Shown: positions 51,773-62,428 of the stretch, in pieces
Numbering within the stretch: the first letter of the stretch is position 1
Layout of the letters: each line of letters begins with the position of its first letter
From: Alphaproteobacteria bacterium UBA6038
Lineage (GTDB): Bacteria; Pseudomonadota; Alphaproteobacteria; Micropepsales; Micropepsaceae
Length of the DNA stretch: 64,000 nucleotides
Direction: 5' to 3'
Assembly: GCA_002429315.1 (NCBI GenBank)
Contig: DIZC01000043.1
Span: 22,186-86,185, forward strand
Notes under the pieces: generated by a model
What the model was told of the DNA's origin: nothing
Databases searched by the model: none
Seen by the model: only the letters and a program-made list of their open reading frames with translations
Translations under genes and position numbers: made by a program

Positions 51773-52570
51773 ATGAACCGGTCGCGCGTCATCATTCTAG
51801 GCCTGGCGGCGATCGTCGCAGGCGCCGCCGCACTGCTCGCCCGCGGATTTCTCGGCGGCGGAACCGAACCCAGCAAGGCTCAGCCGGTGGCCGTTTCGAC
51901 GGTCGGCGTTCTGGTAGCCTCCAGCAACATCGAACCCGGCAAGCCCGTGACACCAGATTTGGTCCGCTGGCAGTCATGGCCGAAATCGACCGTGGATTCG
52001 ACCTTCCTGACGCAGGATGGCAATGCCACACCGGATAAGGTCGTCAAAGGTACGATCGCCCGCGCGCCCATTCTCGCCGGCGAGCCGCTGACGAACACGA
52101 AGATCGTGCATTCCGAATCGGCGGGCTTCATGGCGGCAACGGTATCGCCGGGCATGCGCGCCGTTTCCATCCCGATCAACACCGAATCCGGCGCCGGCGG
52201 CTTCATCCTTCCCAACGACCGCGTGGACGTCGTCGTGACGGTACAGGTGTCGGAGCAGCCTCGCGTGTTCGGCGCGCGCACCTTGCTGCACGACGTTCGC
52301 GTGCTGGCAGTCGATCAGACCTACAAACAGGACAAGGATCAGAAGACGGTGCTTGCCAAAACTGCGACGCTGGAACTGTCGCCGCAGCAGACCGAGACGG
52401 TCGATGCCGCCGCCGCGACCGGTACCGTGTCGCTTGCGCTGCGGCCGCTGGGCGATACCGGCAGCACCGACGTCGCGCTGAACACCCGTCATGGCAACAA
52501 CGACGTCGTTTCCGTCATTCGCTACGGGATGGCCCGCGCCGGTGGCGTCGTGGCCGGCAAAGGGGAGTAG
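51773..52570 (+). CDS. cpaB: TAD pilus assembly protein CpaB / RcpC
   Basis: A 265-residue protein with a signal anchor near the N-terminus (VIILGLAAIVAGAAALLARG) and the RcpC/CpaB SAF domain: VLVASSNIEPGKPVTPDLVR, then AGEPLTNTKIV. A later RAVSIPINTESGAGGFILPN and NDRVDVVVTVQV follow. It is a periplasmic part of the secretin complex. It follows cpaA and ends 7 nt before cpaC starts. Confidence 0.93.
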   Translation: MNRSRVIILGLAAIVAGAAALLARGFLGGGTEPSKAQPVAVSTVGVLVASSNIEPGKPVTPDLVRWQSWPKSTVDSTFLTQDGNATPDKVVKGTIARAPILAGEPLTNTKIVHSESAGFMAATVSPGMRAVSIPINTESGAGGFILPNDRVDVVVTVQVSEQPRVFGARTLLHDVRVLAVDQTYKQDKDQKTVLAKTATLELSPQQTETVDAAAATGTVSLALRPLGDTGSTDVALNTRHGNNDVVSVIRYGMARAGGVVAGKGE

Positions 52571-52577
52571 CCGCGCC

Positions 52578-54077
52578 ATGCGCAAGGGATTTTTCGCAGC
52601 CTGTCTTCTCGCAGCTGCTTCATTGTCGCTGCCGGCGGGCGCCAAGGCTCCGATGCGTCACGAGCCGGTTGCGCAAAAGGTGGTTAACGTCTCGACCCAT
52701 GGAAACGGACCCGCCCACCAGCGCATCACGCTGGCACTCGACAAGGCGGCACTGGTCCAGCTCGACGCCGATGCGCGCGACGTGCTGGTGTCCAATCCTG
52801 AAATCGTCGATGCCGTAGTGCGGGCGCCGCGCCGCATTTTCCTGCTGGCGATGAAGACCGGCCAGACCAACGCCTTCTTCTTCGATGCGGCGGGTCACCA
52901 GATCCTGTCGATCGACATCCGGGTCGAGCGCGACGTGACGGATCTGGGCTCGATGATGCACGAGAATTTTCCCGCCTCGAACATCCGCGTCTCGGCCATG
53001 AACGACAACGTCGTGCTGGCGGGCACGGTCGCCAGCGCGACCGAATCCACCCGCGCGCAGGATCTCGCGGCCAGCTTCGCCGGGGACCCGAAAAAGGTCG
53101 TCAACATGATCAAGATCCAGGCCAATGAGCAGGTCATGCTCAAGGTCCGCGTCTCCGAAATGCAGCGCCAGGTGGCCAAGCAATTCGGCATCGATCTCAA
53201 CGCCGCGATCAACGCCTGGGGCGTGCCGATCGTCGCCTCGACGTCCAATCCGTTCAGCCTGCTCGGCCGCGCGCTGTCCGACGCTTCGGGCGCGCAAGTG
53301 GGACCGGCAAATTGCCCGCTGTTCGCAGCTGGAAATCAGCCCGCGCCTTCGAGCACACTCTGCGCCAGCGGCGTGCTGAAGGCGCTCGAGGAAGTAGGCC
53401 TTGTCCGCACCCTCGCCGAGCCGAACCTGACGGCGGTCTCGGGCGAGACCGCCCGCTTCCTCGCCGGCGGTGAATTTCCGGTTCCGAGCGGCCGCGACAA
53501 TCAGGGCAATGTCGAGATCTCCTTCAAGCAGTTCGGCGTCGGGCTTTCTTTCACCCCGGTGGTGCTGAGCGAGAACCGCATCTCTCTGCAGATCGCCACC
53601 GAAGTGAGCGAGCTCACCAACACCGGCGCCTTCACGGTGCAGAGCGGCTCGATCGTCAATCCGACCACCGGCCAAGTCACCACGCTTCCGGGTCTGACAA
53701 TCCCTGCGCTGAACGTCCGCCGTGCGCAAACCACTGTGGAGCTTCCGTCCGGCGGGAGCTTCGCCATCGCCGGCTTGCTGCAGCACACGACGAAGCAGCA
53801 GCTCGATGAATTTCCCGGGTTGAAGGACATGCCGGTGCTTGGTGCATTGTTCCGCAGCCGGGATTTCCAGAACAACGAGACGGAGCTCGTGGTCCTGGTG
53901 AGCGCCTATCTCGTCAATCCGACGAGCGAAAAGCGCCTTGCCGCGCCAACTGACAGCTTCGTGCCGCCGACGGATGCCGAAACGATCCTGTTGGGCCGGT
54001 TGAATGCCGTGCACGGCCCCGATCCGAACGGCTTGAAATCTGCGGGCAATACAAAAGTCGGCTTCATCGTTCAGTAG
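52578..54077 (+). CDS. cpaC: TAD secretin CpaC / RcpA
   Basis: A 499-residue outer-membrane secretin. The signal peptide (MRKGFFAACLLAAASLSLPA) precedes the pilus N-terminal domain (~40-120, VLVSNPEIVDAVVRAPRRIF), a BON-like domain (~125-185) and the secretin core (~190-460). Core motifs include VMLKVRVSEMQRQVAKQFGI, VRTLAEPNLTAVSGETARFL and VELPSGGSFAIAGLLQ. The start follows AGGGGAG. It forms the channel through which the Flp pilus leaves the cell. Confidence 0.95.
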   Translation: MRKGFFAACLLAAASLSLPAGAKAPMRHEPVAQKVVNVSTHGNGPAHQRITLALDKAALVQLDADARDVLVSNPEIVDAVVRAPRRIFLLAMKTGQTNAFFFDAAGHQILSIDIRVERDVTDLGSMMHENFPASNIRVSAMNDNVVLAGTVASATESTRAQDLAASFAGDPKKVVNMIKIQANEQVMLKVRVSEMQRQVAKQFGIDLNAAINAWGVPIVASTSNPFSLLGRALSDASGAQVGPANCPLFAAGNQPAPSSTLCASGVLKALEEVGLVRTLAEPNLTAVSGETARFLAGGEFPVPSGRDNQGNVEISFKQFGVGLSFTPVVLSENRISLQIATEVSELTNTGAFTVQSGSIVNPTTGQVTTLPGLTIPALNVRRAQTTVELPSGGSFAIAGLLQHTTKQQLDEFPGLKDMPVLGALFRSRDFQNNETELVVLVSAYLVNPTSEKRLAAPTDSFVPPTDAETILLGRLNAVHGPDPNGLKSAGNTKVGFIVQ

Positions 54078-54088
54078 AGGACGTGGTC

Positions 54089-54769
54089 ATGAACAAACAA
54101 GTGATGCGGCTAGCCGCCCTGAGCGCGGTACTGCTTGCCGGAAGCTGCGCGGCCCCGAGCAACGACGGCGTGCCGTTCGCCGATGCCGTGGCCAGTCACC
54201 CGATTACCGTGCAGCCGGATTATCGCGCGGTGAAGCTGTCGTTTTCCGGCGCGGGAATGATGCCGGAGGATGCGGCGAAGCTCGACGGCGTGGCGCAGGA
54301 TTACCTGAGGCGGGGCGACGGATCGCTCAGCATTTCTTCCCCCGAAGGTCCGGATTCCACCGCGGCGATCTCCTATTTCGGCGAGCAACTCGTCCATATG
54401 GGCGTGCCCCGCTCCCACATCATCGTCGGAACCCATCCGGTGAGCGATGGCGACCGCCGGGTGGAAATCGGCTTCGTCGCGTATGTCGCGCACACCGAGC
54501 CGTGCGGCGACTGGTCGGAGAACGTTGCCGACACCGGGTCGAACCTTCCGATGCCGGATTTCGGTTGCTCCGTGCAGCACAACGTCGCGGCAATGGTCGC
54601 CGATCCGCGCGACCTCGATCAGGCGCGCCGCCTCGACGATTCGCCGGATGCGACTCGCCGCGCGGTGGTGATGGGTCATTACGAAAAGGGCGAAGTCACC
54701 CAGGCTGACAAGCACACATCCGACAAGACGGACGAGCAGTCGGCGCCGGGTTCCGGGATCGGCAACTAG
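54089..54769 (+). CDS. cpaD: TAD pilus lipoprotein CpaD
   Basis: A 226-residue lipoprotein; the ATG at 54089 is chosen, although a GTG at 54083 in frame is possible. The lipobox is LLAGSC near residue 18. The body matches CpaD/Pilus_CpaD: AISYFGEQLVHMGVPRSHII, RVEIGFVAYVAHTEPCGDWS and GCSVQHNVAAMVADPRDLDQ. It helps the secretin reach the outer membrane. It starts 11 nt after cpaC. Confidence 0.92.
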   Translation: MNKQVMRLAALSAVLLAGSCAAPSNDGVPFADAVASHPITVQPDYRAVKLSFSGAGMMPEDAAKLDGVAQDYLRRGDGSLSISSPEGPDSTAAISYFGEQLVHMGVPRSHIIVGTHPVSDGDRRVEIGFVAYVAHTEPCGDWSENVADTGSNLPMPDFGCSVQHNVAAMVADPRDLDQARRLDDSPDATRRAVVMGHYEKGEVTQADKHTSDKTDEQSAPGSGIGN

Positions 54770-54779
54770 GCGGACACAC

Positions 54780-56039
54780 ATGACCAAGTTGCAAACCCCG
54801 GCAGACGACCCGTTTGGAGCGGCGCCGCATGAGCGCCCGGTGCCCCGGATTTCCATCCAGGCATTCTGCGAATTCCCCGACACCGGGGCTGCGCTGCAGC
54901 GCGCCGCCGCGGACCGTCGGCTGTCGAAGGCCAACCTTACCGTCCAGCTGGGCGGGATACAGGCTGCGGTCGATCATCATTCCGGACACGTCACGCCCAA
55001 TCTGCTGATCGTGGAAACGCGGCTGCAGGGCACGGCGGCGCTCGAGGAAATCGATCGGCTGGCGGAAGTCTGCGACCCGTCGAGCAAGGTAATCGTCATC
55101 GGCCGCACCAACGATGTGGAGCTCTATCGCGAGCTGATGCGCCGCGGTGTCAGCGAATACATGGTGGCGCCGCTGAACCCCTTGCATCTCATCGAGGTGA
55201 TTTCCGGTCTGTATCTCAATCCCGATGCGCCCCCCGTCGGGCGCGTTGTGAGCTTTGTCGCTTGCCGCGGCGGTGCCGGAAGCTCGACCCTCGCGCACAA
55301 CGTCGGCTGGTGCATAGCCGAGCGGATGAAGATCAACACCACGATCATGGATTTCGATCTCTCTTTTGGCACGGTGGGTCTCAACTTCAACGAGGAGCCC
55401 GGTCAGGGCGTGGCCGAGGCGCTTTCCGCACCGGAGCGGCTCGACGACGTGTTGCTGGACCGGCTGCTGTTGAAGACCAGCGATTATCTTTCGCTGTTTG
55501 CCTCGCCGGCGATGCTGGATCGCGCCTATGAAGCCGAGCCGGCCGCCTTCGAAGCGGTGGTCGATGCCGTGCGCCAGTCGACCCCCTGCGTCATTGTCGA
55601 CTTGCCGCACCAATGGACGCCGTGGGTGCGGCAGACACTCCTCGCATCGGATGACATCGTGGTCGTGGCCACGCCCGATCTCGCCAGCCTGCGCACCGCA
55701 AAGGCACTGGCCGACCTCATCCGGCAGAATCGGCCGAACGATCCCGCACCCAAGCTCGTGATGAATCAGGTCGGCATCCCCAGGCGCCCAGAGATCCCGG
55801 TGAAGGATTTCGCCGCCACGATTGGCGTCGCCCCCGCCATGGTCCTGCCATTCGAGCCGCAACTCTACGGATCGGCCGCCAACAACGGCCAGATGCTGAT
55901 GGAAGTGCAGCCGAAATCGCAGACCGCCGACGCGATTGCCCGGCTGGCGCAGGTTGTCACCGGCCGCGCACCCGCGCCGGATGCAGATAAGGGCGTGTTG
56001 CCGTTCCTCTCGTTCCTGAAAGGCCGCAAACAGGCGTAA
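54780..56039 (+). CDS. cpaE: TAD localisation ATPase CpaE
   Basis: A 419-residue protein. A receiver-like N-terminal domain (~25-155, with NLLIVETRLQGTAALEEIDR) precedes a MinD/ParA-like ATPase domain with the deviant Walker A VACRGGAGSSTLAHNVGWCI near residue 161 and IMDFDLSFGTVGLNF as the switch region. The receiver-like domain seems to lack a conserved phospho-acceptor set. CpaE places TAD pili at a cell pole in Caulobacter. The gene ends 2 nt before cpaF. Confidence 0.93.
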   Translation: MTKLQTPADDPFGAAPHERPVPRISIQAFCEFPDTGAALQRAAADRRLSKANLTVQLGGIQAAVDHHSGHVTPNLLIVETRLQGTAALEEIDRLAEVCDPSSKVIVIGRTNDVELYRELMRRGVSEYMVAPLNPLHLIEVISGLYLNPDAPPVGRVVSFVACRGGAGSSTLAHNVGWCIAERMKINTTIMDFDLSFGTVGLNFNEEPGQGVAEALSAPERLDDVLLDRLLLKTSDYLSLFASPAMLDRAYEAEPAAFEAVVDAVRQSTPCVIVDLPHQWTPWVRQTLLASDDIVVVATPDLASLRTAKALADLIRQNRPNDPAPKLVMNQVGIPRRPEIPVKDFAATIGVAPAMVLPFEPQLYGSAANNGQMLMEVQPKSQTADAIARLAQVVTGRAPAPDADKGVLPFLSFLKGRKQA

Positions 56040-56041
56040 CC

Positions 56042-57538
<1,497 letters not shown>

Positions 57539-57545
57539 GGCGCCG

Positions 57546-58523
57546 ATGGGCACTTTCGTCTACGCGCTAACGGCGGTTTTCTTCCTGCTGGGCCTGGGCG
57601 GCATCGCCTACGGCTTTGTGCTTCCTTCCGGGGAAACCTCGAAGAAGCGGATGGCCGCGGCGGCCGGTCCGCAAGCGTCCGGCGCAGGCCGCGCCGCGCC
57701 CGATGCCAATCAGCAGCGGCGGAAGAACGTTCAGTCTCTCCTCAAGGATCTGGAGAAACAGCAGGCGGCCAAGAAGCAAAGACCAACCTTGCGCCGGCGT
57801 ATCGAGCAGGCCGGCCTGAACATCAGCGTGCAGACGTTCTGGATCGCTTCAGCGGCTGCCGGCGCCGTTGCGCTGCTCGGCTCGCTGATGATGCGCCAGT
57901 CGCTTCTGGCCGGCGTGCTTGGCGCTTTTGGTGTCGCCTTGGGATTGCCGCGTTGGGTCCTCGCATTCCTGAAGAAGCGACGGCAGAAGAAGTTCACGGT
58001 GGAATTCGCCAATGCCATCGACGCCATCGTGCGCAGCGTGCGCTCGGGCTTGCCGACCACCGAGGCGTTGAAGATCGTCGCCCGGGAAATGCCCGAGCCG
58101 GTCAGCGGAGAATTCACCAAGCTGGTGGAAAGCATGAAGGTCGGCGTCACCCTCGAGCAGGGCCTCAAGCGCATGTACGAGGCGATGCCGACCGCGGAAG
58201 TCAGCTTCTTCGGCATCGTCATGACGATCCAGCAGAAGTCGGGCGGAAATCTCTCGGAGGCGCTGAGCAATCTTTCCGGCGTGCTGCGCGACCGCAAGCG
58301 GCTGCAGGGAAAGATCAAGGCGATGTCGTCCGAGGCGAAGGCCTCGGCCATGATCATCGGCTCGCTGCCGGTCGTCGTGATGGGGCTCGTCTACTTCACC
58401 ACGCCCGACTACATCAAACTCCTGTTCACGGAACGCATGGGCAATCTGATGCTGGCCGGCTGCGCCGTGTGGATGGGAGTTGGGATCGCGGTGATGAAAA
58501 AAATGATCACGTTCAAGCACTGA
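57546..58523 (+). CDS. tadB: TAD inner-membrane platform protein TadB
   Basis: A 325-residue T2SSF-family platform protein. The start at 57546 is used because the longer in-frame start lies inside cpaF. One N-terminal helix, a soluble part (NVQSLLKDLEKQQAAKKQRP), helices near ~110-155 and the T2SSF domain (FANAIDAIVRSVRSGLPTTE, KSGGNLSEALSNLSGVLRDR) are seen, ending in two helices. With TadC it forms the motor platform for CpaF. Confidence 0.94.
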   Translation: MGTFVYALTAVFFLLGLGGIAYGFVLPSGETSKKRMAAAAGPQASGAGRAAPDANQQRRKNVQSLLKDLEKQQAAKKQRPTLRRRIEQAGLNISVQTFWIASAAAGAVALLGSLMMRQSLLAGVLGAFGVALGLPRWVLAFLKKRRQKKFTVEFANAIDAIVRSVRSGLPTTEALKIVAREMPEPVSGEFTKLVESMKVGVTLEQGLKRMYEAMPTAEVSFFGIVMTIQQKSGGNLSEALSNLSGVLRDRKRLQGKIKAMSSEAKASAMIIGSLPVVVMGLVYFTTPDYIKLLFTERMGNLMLAGCAVWMGVGIAVMKKMITFKH

Positions 58524-58535
58524 GGACGACGCAAG

Positions 58536-59516
58536 ATGGGCCTCGATGTCGGCATTCTCAATATCCTGTTCGACCGCAATTTCCTGGTGATGTCGTTCGT
58601 CGGGATCCTGGCCTTTGCGACCGTGGTCACCCTCGGTCTGCCGCTGCTCGAGCGCCGGTCGCTCGGCTCGCGCATGAAATTGGTTTCCGAGAAGCGCGAG
58701 GAACTGCGACAAAAGCATCATGCCGCTCTCAGCAAGCGCACGTCTTTGCGCACCGAGCCCGTCAGCTTCATGAAGCAGACGCTGGAGAAGCTGAAGCTCT
58801 CCAATTTCCTGGAGTCCGCCAACACCCGCGACAAGCTGGTGCAGGCCGGCTACCGTGGCCAGGCGCCGCTCATCACGTTCATGTTCTTCCGCTTCGTGAT
58901 GCCGTTCATTCTGTTCGCGGTCGCGCTGCTTTATCTGTTCGCGATTCTGCACCTGTCGTGGACCGGTTGGGAGAAGTTCCTCGCCGCTCTCGGCACGGCG
59001 CTGCTCGGCTTCTATGTTCCGGACCTGTTTCTGTCGAACCGAATCCAGCGGCGGCGAACCTCGATCATGCAGGCATTCCCCGATGCCCTCGATCTTCTGC
59101 TGATCTGCGTCGAGTCGGGCATGTCGATCGAGGCGGCGTTCACCCGCGTCGCCAGCGAAGTCGGCTCGCAATCGGTCGAGTTGGCCGAGGAATTCGGGCT
59201 GACGACCGCTGAACTCTCCTACCTGCCCGATCGGCGGATGGCGTTCGACAATCTGGCCAAGCGGTGCGGCCATCCCGGGGTCAAGGCGATCGCCGGCGCG
59301 CTCAATCAGGCCGAAAAATACGGCACGCCACTCGGTCAGGCCTTGCGCGTCTGCGCGCAGGAAAACCGCGAGACCCGCATGTCGGAAGCCGAAAAGAAGG
59401 CGGCGGCGTTGCCGGCAAAGCTCACCGTGCCGATGATCCTCTTTTTCCTGCCCTGCCTGTTTGTCGTGATCATGGGCCCGGCGATCATGAAGATCATGCA
59501 CATCATGCATCACTAA
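58536..59516 (+). CDS. tadC: TAD inner-membrane platform protein TadC
   Basis: A 326-residue T2SSF-family protein, parallel to TadB, with helices near the start (~10-40), two in the middle (~110-160) and one near the end. The T2SSF domain has LDLLLICVESGMSIEAAFTR, RRMAFDNLAKRCGHPGVKAI and a final LTVPMILFFLPCLFVVIMGP. It starts 12 nt after tadB. A hairpin follows the stop. Confidence 0.94.
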   Translation: MGLDVGILNILFDRNFLVMSFVGILAFATVVTLGLPLLERRSLGSRMKLVSEKREELRQKHHAALSKRTSLRTEPVSFMKQTLEKLKLSNFLESANTRDKLVQAGYRGQAPLITFMFFRFVMPFILFAVALLYLFAILHLSWTGWEKFLAALGTALLGFYVPDLFLSNRIQRRRTSIMQAFPDALDLLLICVESGMSIEAAFTRVASEVGSQSVELAEEFGLTTAELSYLPDRRMAFDNLAKRCGHPGVKAIAGALNQAEKYGTPLGQALRVCAQENRETRMSEAEKKAAALPAKLTVPMILFFLPCLFVVIMGPAIMKIMHIMHH

Positions 59517-59551
59517 GCGCCGGCGCGCCGCTGTGCGGCGCGACACCGGCG
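59517..59551. terminator. GC-rich hairpin after tadC
   Basis: GCGCCGGCGCGCCGC-TGT-GCGGCGCGACACCGGCG folds into a stable nested stem. It lies between convergent tadC and the TPR lipoprotein gene and lacks a T run, so it may act by blocking or by Rho. Confidence 0.55.
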
Positions 59552-59595
59552 GTTCGGGTTACCTGCGGGTAGGTGCGGATCCGGCGTCTCGCCGG

Positions 59596-60528
59596 TTACT
59601 CGCCCTGATCGGCCGTGCGCAACACGGGCAGTGCCGATTTCTGCGGCACGGCTTTCGCCAGCTTCGATTTGGCCGTCGCGGTGGTTACGGGCTTCCGCGG
59701 TGTTTTGGCCGCGACGCGGCTCGGACCGGCGTGCGGGTCGGTCGGCACTTGTTGCATCACCACGGTTGCCGGTTGCGGCGACAACGATTTCGGCGACAAA
59801 GGTTTCGGCGAGGCGGACGCGCTCGACGCGGTGCTGGTGCTCACGGGCTTCGCTGCGCCGTTCGCGACCCGGCTCGGCGCAGAGGTTTTTTGCGAAGCCG
59901 CACCCGCCTTGGCGCGCATCTGCGCCAGCAGTTGGAGATTGCTGGCGACCTTGGTGTTGCCGCCGCCGGCCTGCGCCTGCGCCAACAATCGTTGTGCGCC
60001 GTCGAGGTCGCCGGCCAGCATGCGCGACACCGCATAATTGTTAAGGACGGTCGAATCGCCGGGCCGCAACGCGAGCGCCCGCTCATACGCCGCCTTGGCG
60101 TCCTTTCGATCATCCATCTGATCGTAGGCCACGCCGAGGGCGGAATAGAGCGTCCAGTCGCTGGCCTTGAGTTCGGTTGCGCGTTTGAGGAACGCGACCG
60201 CATCGTCCGAGCGGCCCTGTTGCACCAGCACCTTGCCATATTCGCCCACCACCCGCGCATCGTCGGGCGCCACCAGCACCAGCTGGCCAAGGACGTGGGT
60301 TGCCTCCGCAAAATTGCCCTGCGCCCGCAGCGACTGTGCGCGGGCCAATTCCGTATCGAGACTGGCCTCTGCGGACGCGGCAGCGCTCTGCGGAGCGGAC
60401 GGCGTGCCGGCGGCCGGCTTTGCCGGGGTTGCGGCGCTGGCGGATGGCGCACTCTGTGTTCCGGCACATCCCGCGGCCCACACCGCAAGGGCTGATACGG
60501 CGACGGCGCGCAACGGCTGGCGATGCAT
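59596..60528 (-). CDS. TadD-like TPR lipoprotein
   Basis: A 310-residue protein. The lipobox is AVWAAGC-AGT at ~16-23, followed by an Ala/Pro/Ser-rich linker, TPR repeats (~75-190: AQGNFAEATHVLGQLVLVAP, DDAVAFLKRATELKASDWTL, YSALGVAYDQMDDRKDAKAA, YERALALRPGDSTVLNNYAV) and a low-complexity Ser/Pro/Lys tail. TPR lipoproteins such as TadD are part of TAD systems and aid secretin localisation. Its reverse orientation after tadC is unusual if it is the pilus TadD. Confidence 0.85.
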   Translation of the reverse strand: MHRQPLRAVAVSALAVWAAGCAGTQSAPSASAATPAKPAAGTPSAPQSAAASAEASLDTELARAQSLRAQGNFAEATHVLGQLVLVAPDDARVVGEYGKVLVQQGRSDDAVAFLKRATELKASDWTLYSALGVAYDQMDDRKDAKAAYERALALRPGDSTVLNNYAVSRMLAGDLDGAQRLLAQAQAGGGNTKVASNLQLLAQMRAKAGAASQKTSAPSRVANGAAKPVSTSTASSASASPKPLSPKSLSPQPATVVMQQVPTDPHAGPSRVAAKTPRKPVTTATAKSKLAKAVPQKSALPVLRTADQGE

Positions 60529-60661
60529 CGGACGGCTCCGATAAGGGCTACCGGCGCAGCTTGAGCATCAGCCGTCAACAAAGCCTTAAGCATCTGCGCC
60601 GCGACAAAATGCGGACGCGCGGGTCCAAATCTTGACGCAAAAGGGTAGTTTCCTGCCCCGC

Positions 60662-61717
60662 ATGTCGAAGCGCGCCCTCGGCTATTCGGGACTGACGGGC
60701 CTGCTCCTTGCCCTCTTCGCCCTGGCGTCGGCCGCCGTCGTCGGTGCGCAGACGTCGGCCCCGCGCATCGCTTTCGTGATTGCCACCGGCCCGACCGGCG
60801 GCACCTATTTTCCCGTCGGCGAAGCCATCGCTTCGATCGTCAGCCATCCTGCCGGAGTCTATCGCTGCGAAAAGCCGGGTGTTTGCGGCCCCCCCGGCCT
60901 CATCGCCTCGGTGCGCACCAGCCCCGGCGCGGTGTTCAACGTGCTGGCCGTCAATGCCGACACGGTCGACGCCGCGATGGCCCAGTCGGATGTGATTGCC
61001 GATGCCGTCACCGGCCGCGGTCTCTTCAAGAGCGCGGGCGCGCAGAAGCATGTGCGCGTGATTGCCGATCTCTTTCCGGAGGACGTGCATCTGATTGCCG
61101 CCAAATCGGCGCACATCAAGACGGCGGCGGATTTGCGGGGCAAGCGCGTCTCGCTCGGCGCGACGACCTCCGGCACAGTCGTCACCGCGCGCGCGCTGCT
61201 TGCCGCGTTCCGTGTGCCCCAGCGCCGGCTGAAGATGAGCAACGATGCTTCCGACGTCGCCGCGGAGAAGCTTTCCAGGGGCCAGCTCGATGCGATGTTC
61301 TTCGTCGGCGGCGCACCCGTCCCGCTGATCCGCGAGCTTCTCGACAGCGGCAAGGCCGTTCTGGTGCCGATCGACGGCGACGGGCGCAAGCGCCTGCTCG
61401 GCCAGTCGCATGCGCTGGCTGCCGCCACCATTCCCGCCGGTCTTTATCCGCACACCGGCAAGCTGGAGACGGTCGGCGTGCGCGCGATCCTGATCGTGAA
61501 CGATACGCTCGCGGATGCCGCTGTCTACGCAATCGCCAGATCGCTGTTCAATCCGGCCAATCGCGCGACGCTCGCCGGAAGCCAATGGAGCGCGCAGTTC
61601 ATCCGCATCGATACGGCCGCCGCGGATCTTCCGGCGCCGCTCCATCCGGGCGCCATGCGGTTCTACGCCCAGGCCGGAAAGCTGCCGAAGAAAACGGCAA
61701 CGCTAGGCAAGACCTGA
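60662..61717 (+). CDS. TAXI-family TRAP transporter solute-binding protein
   Basis: A 351-residue exported protein. A signal peptide (LTGLLLALFALASAAVVGAQ) precedes the TAXI domain: APRIAFVIATGPTGGTYFPV with GEAIASIVS, VNADTVDAAMAQSDVIADAV, KRVSLGATTSGTVVTARALL and SRGQLDAMFFVGGAPVPLIR. The ATG at 60662 is used; an in-frame TTG at 60632 is less likely. TAXI proteins bind carboxylates such as glutamate for TRAP transporters, yet no TRAP membrane gene is adjacent. Its 3' end overlaps the convergent GST gene by 15 nt. Confidence 0.9.
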   Translation: MSKRALGYSGLTGLLLALFALASAAVVGAQTSAPRIAFVIATGPTGGTYFPVGEAIASIVSHPAGVYRCEKPGVCGPPGLIASVRTSPGAVFNVLAVNADTVDAAMAQSDVIADAVTGRGLFKSAGAQKHVRVIADLFPEDVHLIAAKSAHIKTAADLRGKRVSLGATTSGTVVTARALLAAFRVPQRRLKMSNDASDVAAEKLSRGQLDAMFFVGGAPVPLIRELLDSGKAVLVPIDGDGRKRLLGQSHALAAATIPAGLYPHTGKLETVGVRAILIVNDTLADAAVYAIARSLFNPANRATLAGSQWSAQFIRIDTAAADLPAPLHPGAMRFYAQAGKLPKKTATLGKT

Positions 61718-62359
61718 CTCGATCTCCGCCTGCGCGGCCGCGGCCCAGTCCCGCATCGCCGGCAACGCCCACATTCGCTCGCAATAAGCTTGCACGGCGT
61801 CCGGCAGTTCCACCCCGTAGGTGCGGAAGCGCGACACCACCGGCGCATACATGCAGTCGGCAATCGAGAAGCCGCCGAACAGGAAGCCGCGTTGGTCGCT
61901 GTGGTGCTCGAGCGCGTGCGTCCACGCCTCGAGAATGCGGGCGATCTGCGCCGCGGTGGTCTCGCGCAATTCCGGCAACGGCAGCGTGCGCACGAACTCC
62001 ATCGACAGCTGATCGCGCAGGTCCGGAAATCCGGAATGCATCTCCGCCGCATAGGCGCGGGCTTCGGCGCGCCGGAACGGATCGTCGGGCCACAGCTTCG
62101 CGTTCGGGTGGCGCTCGGCCAGCGTCTCGCAAATGGCCAGGCTGTCCCAGATGGTGTGCTCCGCACCGTGTTCGGAAATCTTCAGGATCGGAACGCGGCC
62201 GGCGGCGGAGTACGGCCTGATGGCGTCCGTGGTGCCTGCGCGGCGCAGCGGAACCACGATCTCTTCGAACGCAACGTCCAGCGCGCGCATCGCCAGATAG
62301 GCGCGCAGGCTCCAGCTCGACCACTCCTTGGTGCCGACGATCAGGGTATAGCGCGCCAT
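61703..62359 (-). CDS. glutathione S-transferase family protein
   Basis: A 218-residue GST. The N-terminal domain starts YTLIVGTKEWSSWSLRAYLA, where a Ser replaces a Tyr as the probable glutathione-activating residue, with GRVPILKISEHGAEHTIWDS. The C-terminal helical domain has FGGFSIADCMYAPVVSRF. It differs in class from the other GST at 39798. A detoxifying role is likely; its substrate is unknown. It is convergent with the TAXI gene (15-nt overlap). Confidence 0.9.
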   Translation of the reverse strand: MARYTLIVGTKEWSSWSLRAYLAMRALDVAFEEIVVPLRRAGTTDAIRPYSAAGRVPILKISEHGAEHTIWDSLAICETLAERHPNAKLWPDDPFRRAEARAYAAEMHSGFPDLRDQLSMEFVRTLPLPELRETTAAQIARILEAWTHALEHHSDQRGFLFGGFSIADCMYAPVVSRFRTYGVELPDAVQAYCERMWALPAMRDWAAAAQAEIESGLA

Positions 62360-62428
62360 GCATGCTCCTGTTGCGGGTTCCGTTGCGCATTCCTAAATTC
62401 GCGCCTCCTTTACCGGTAGAGTCGCCGC

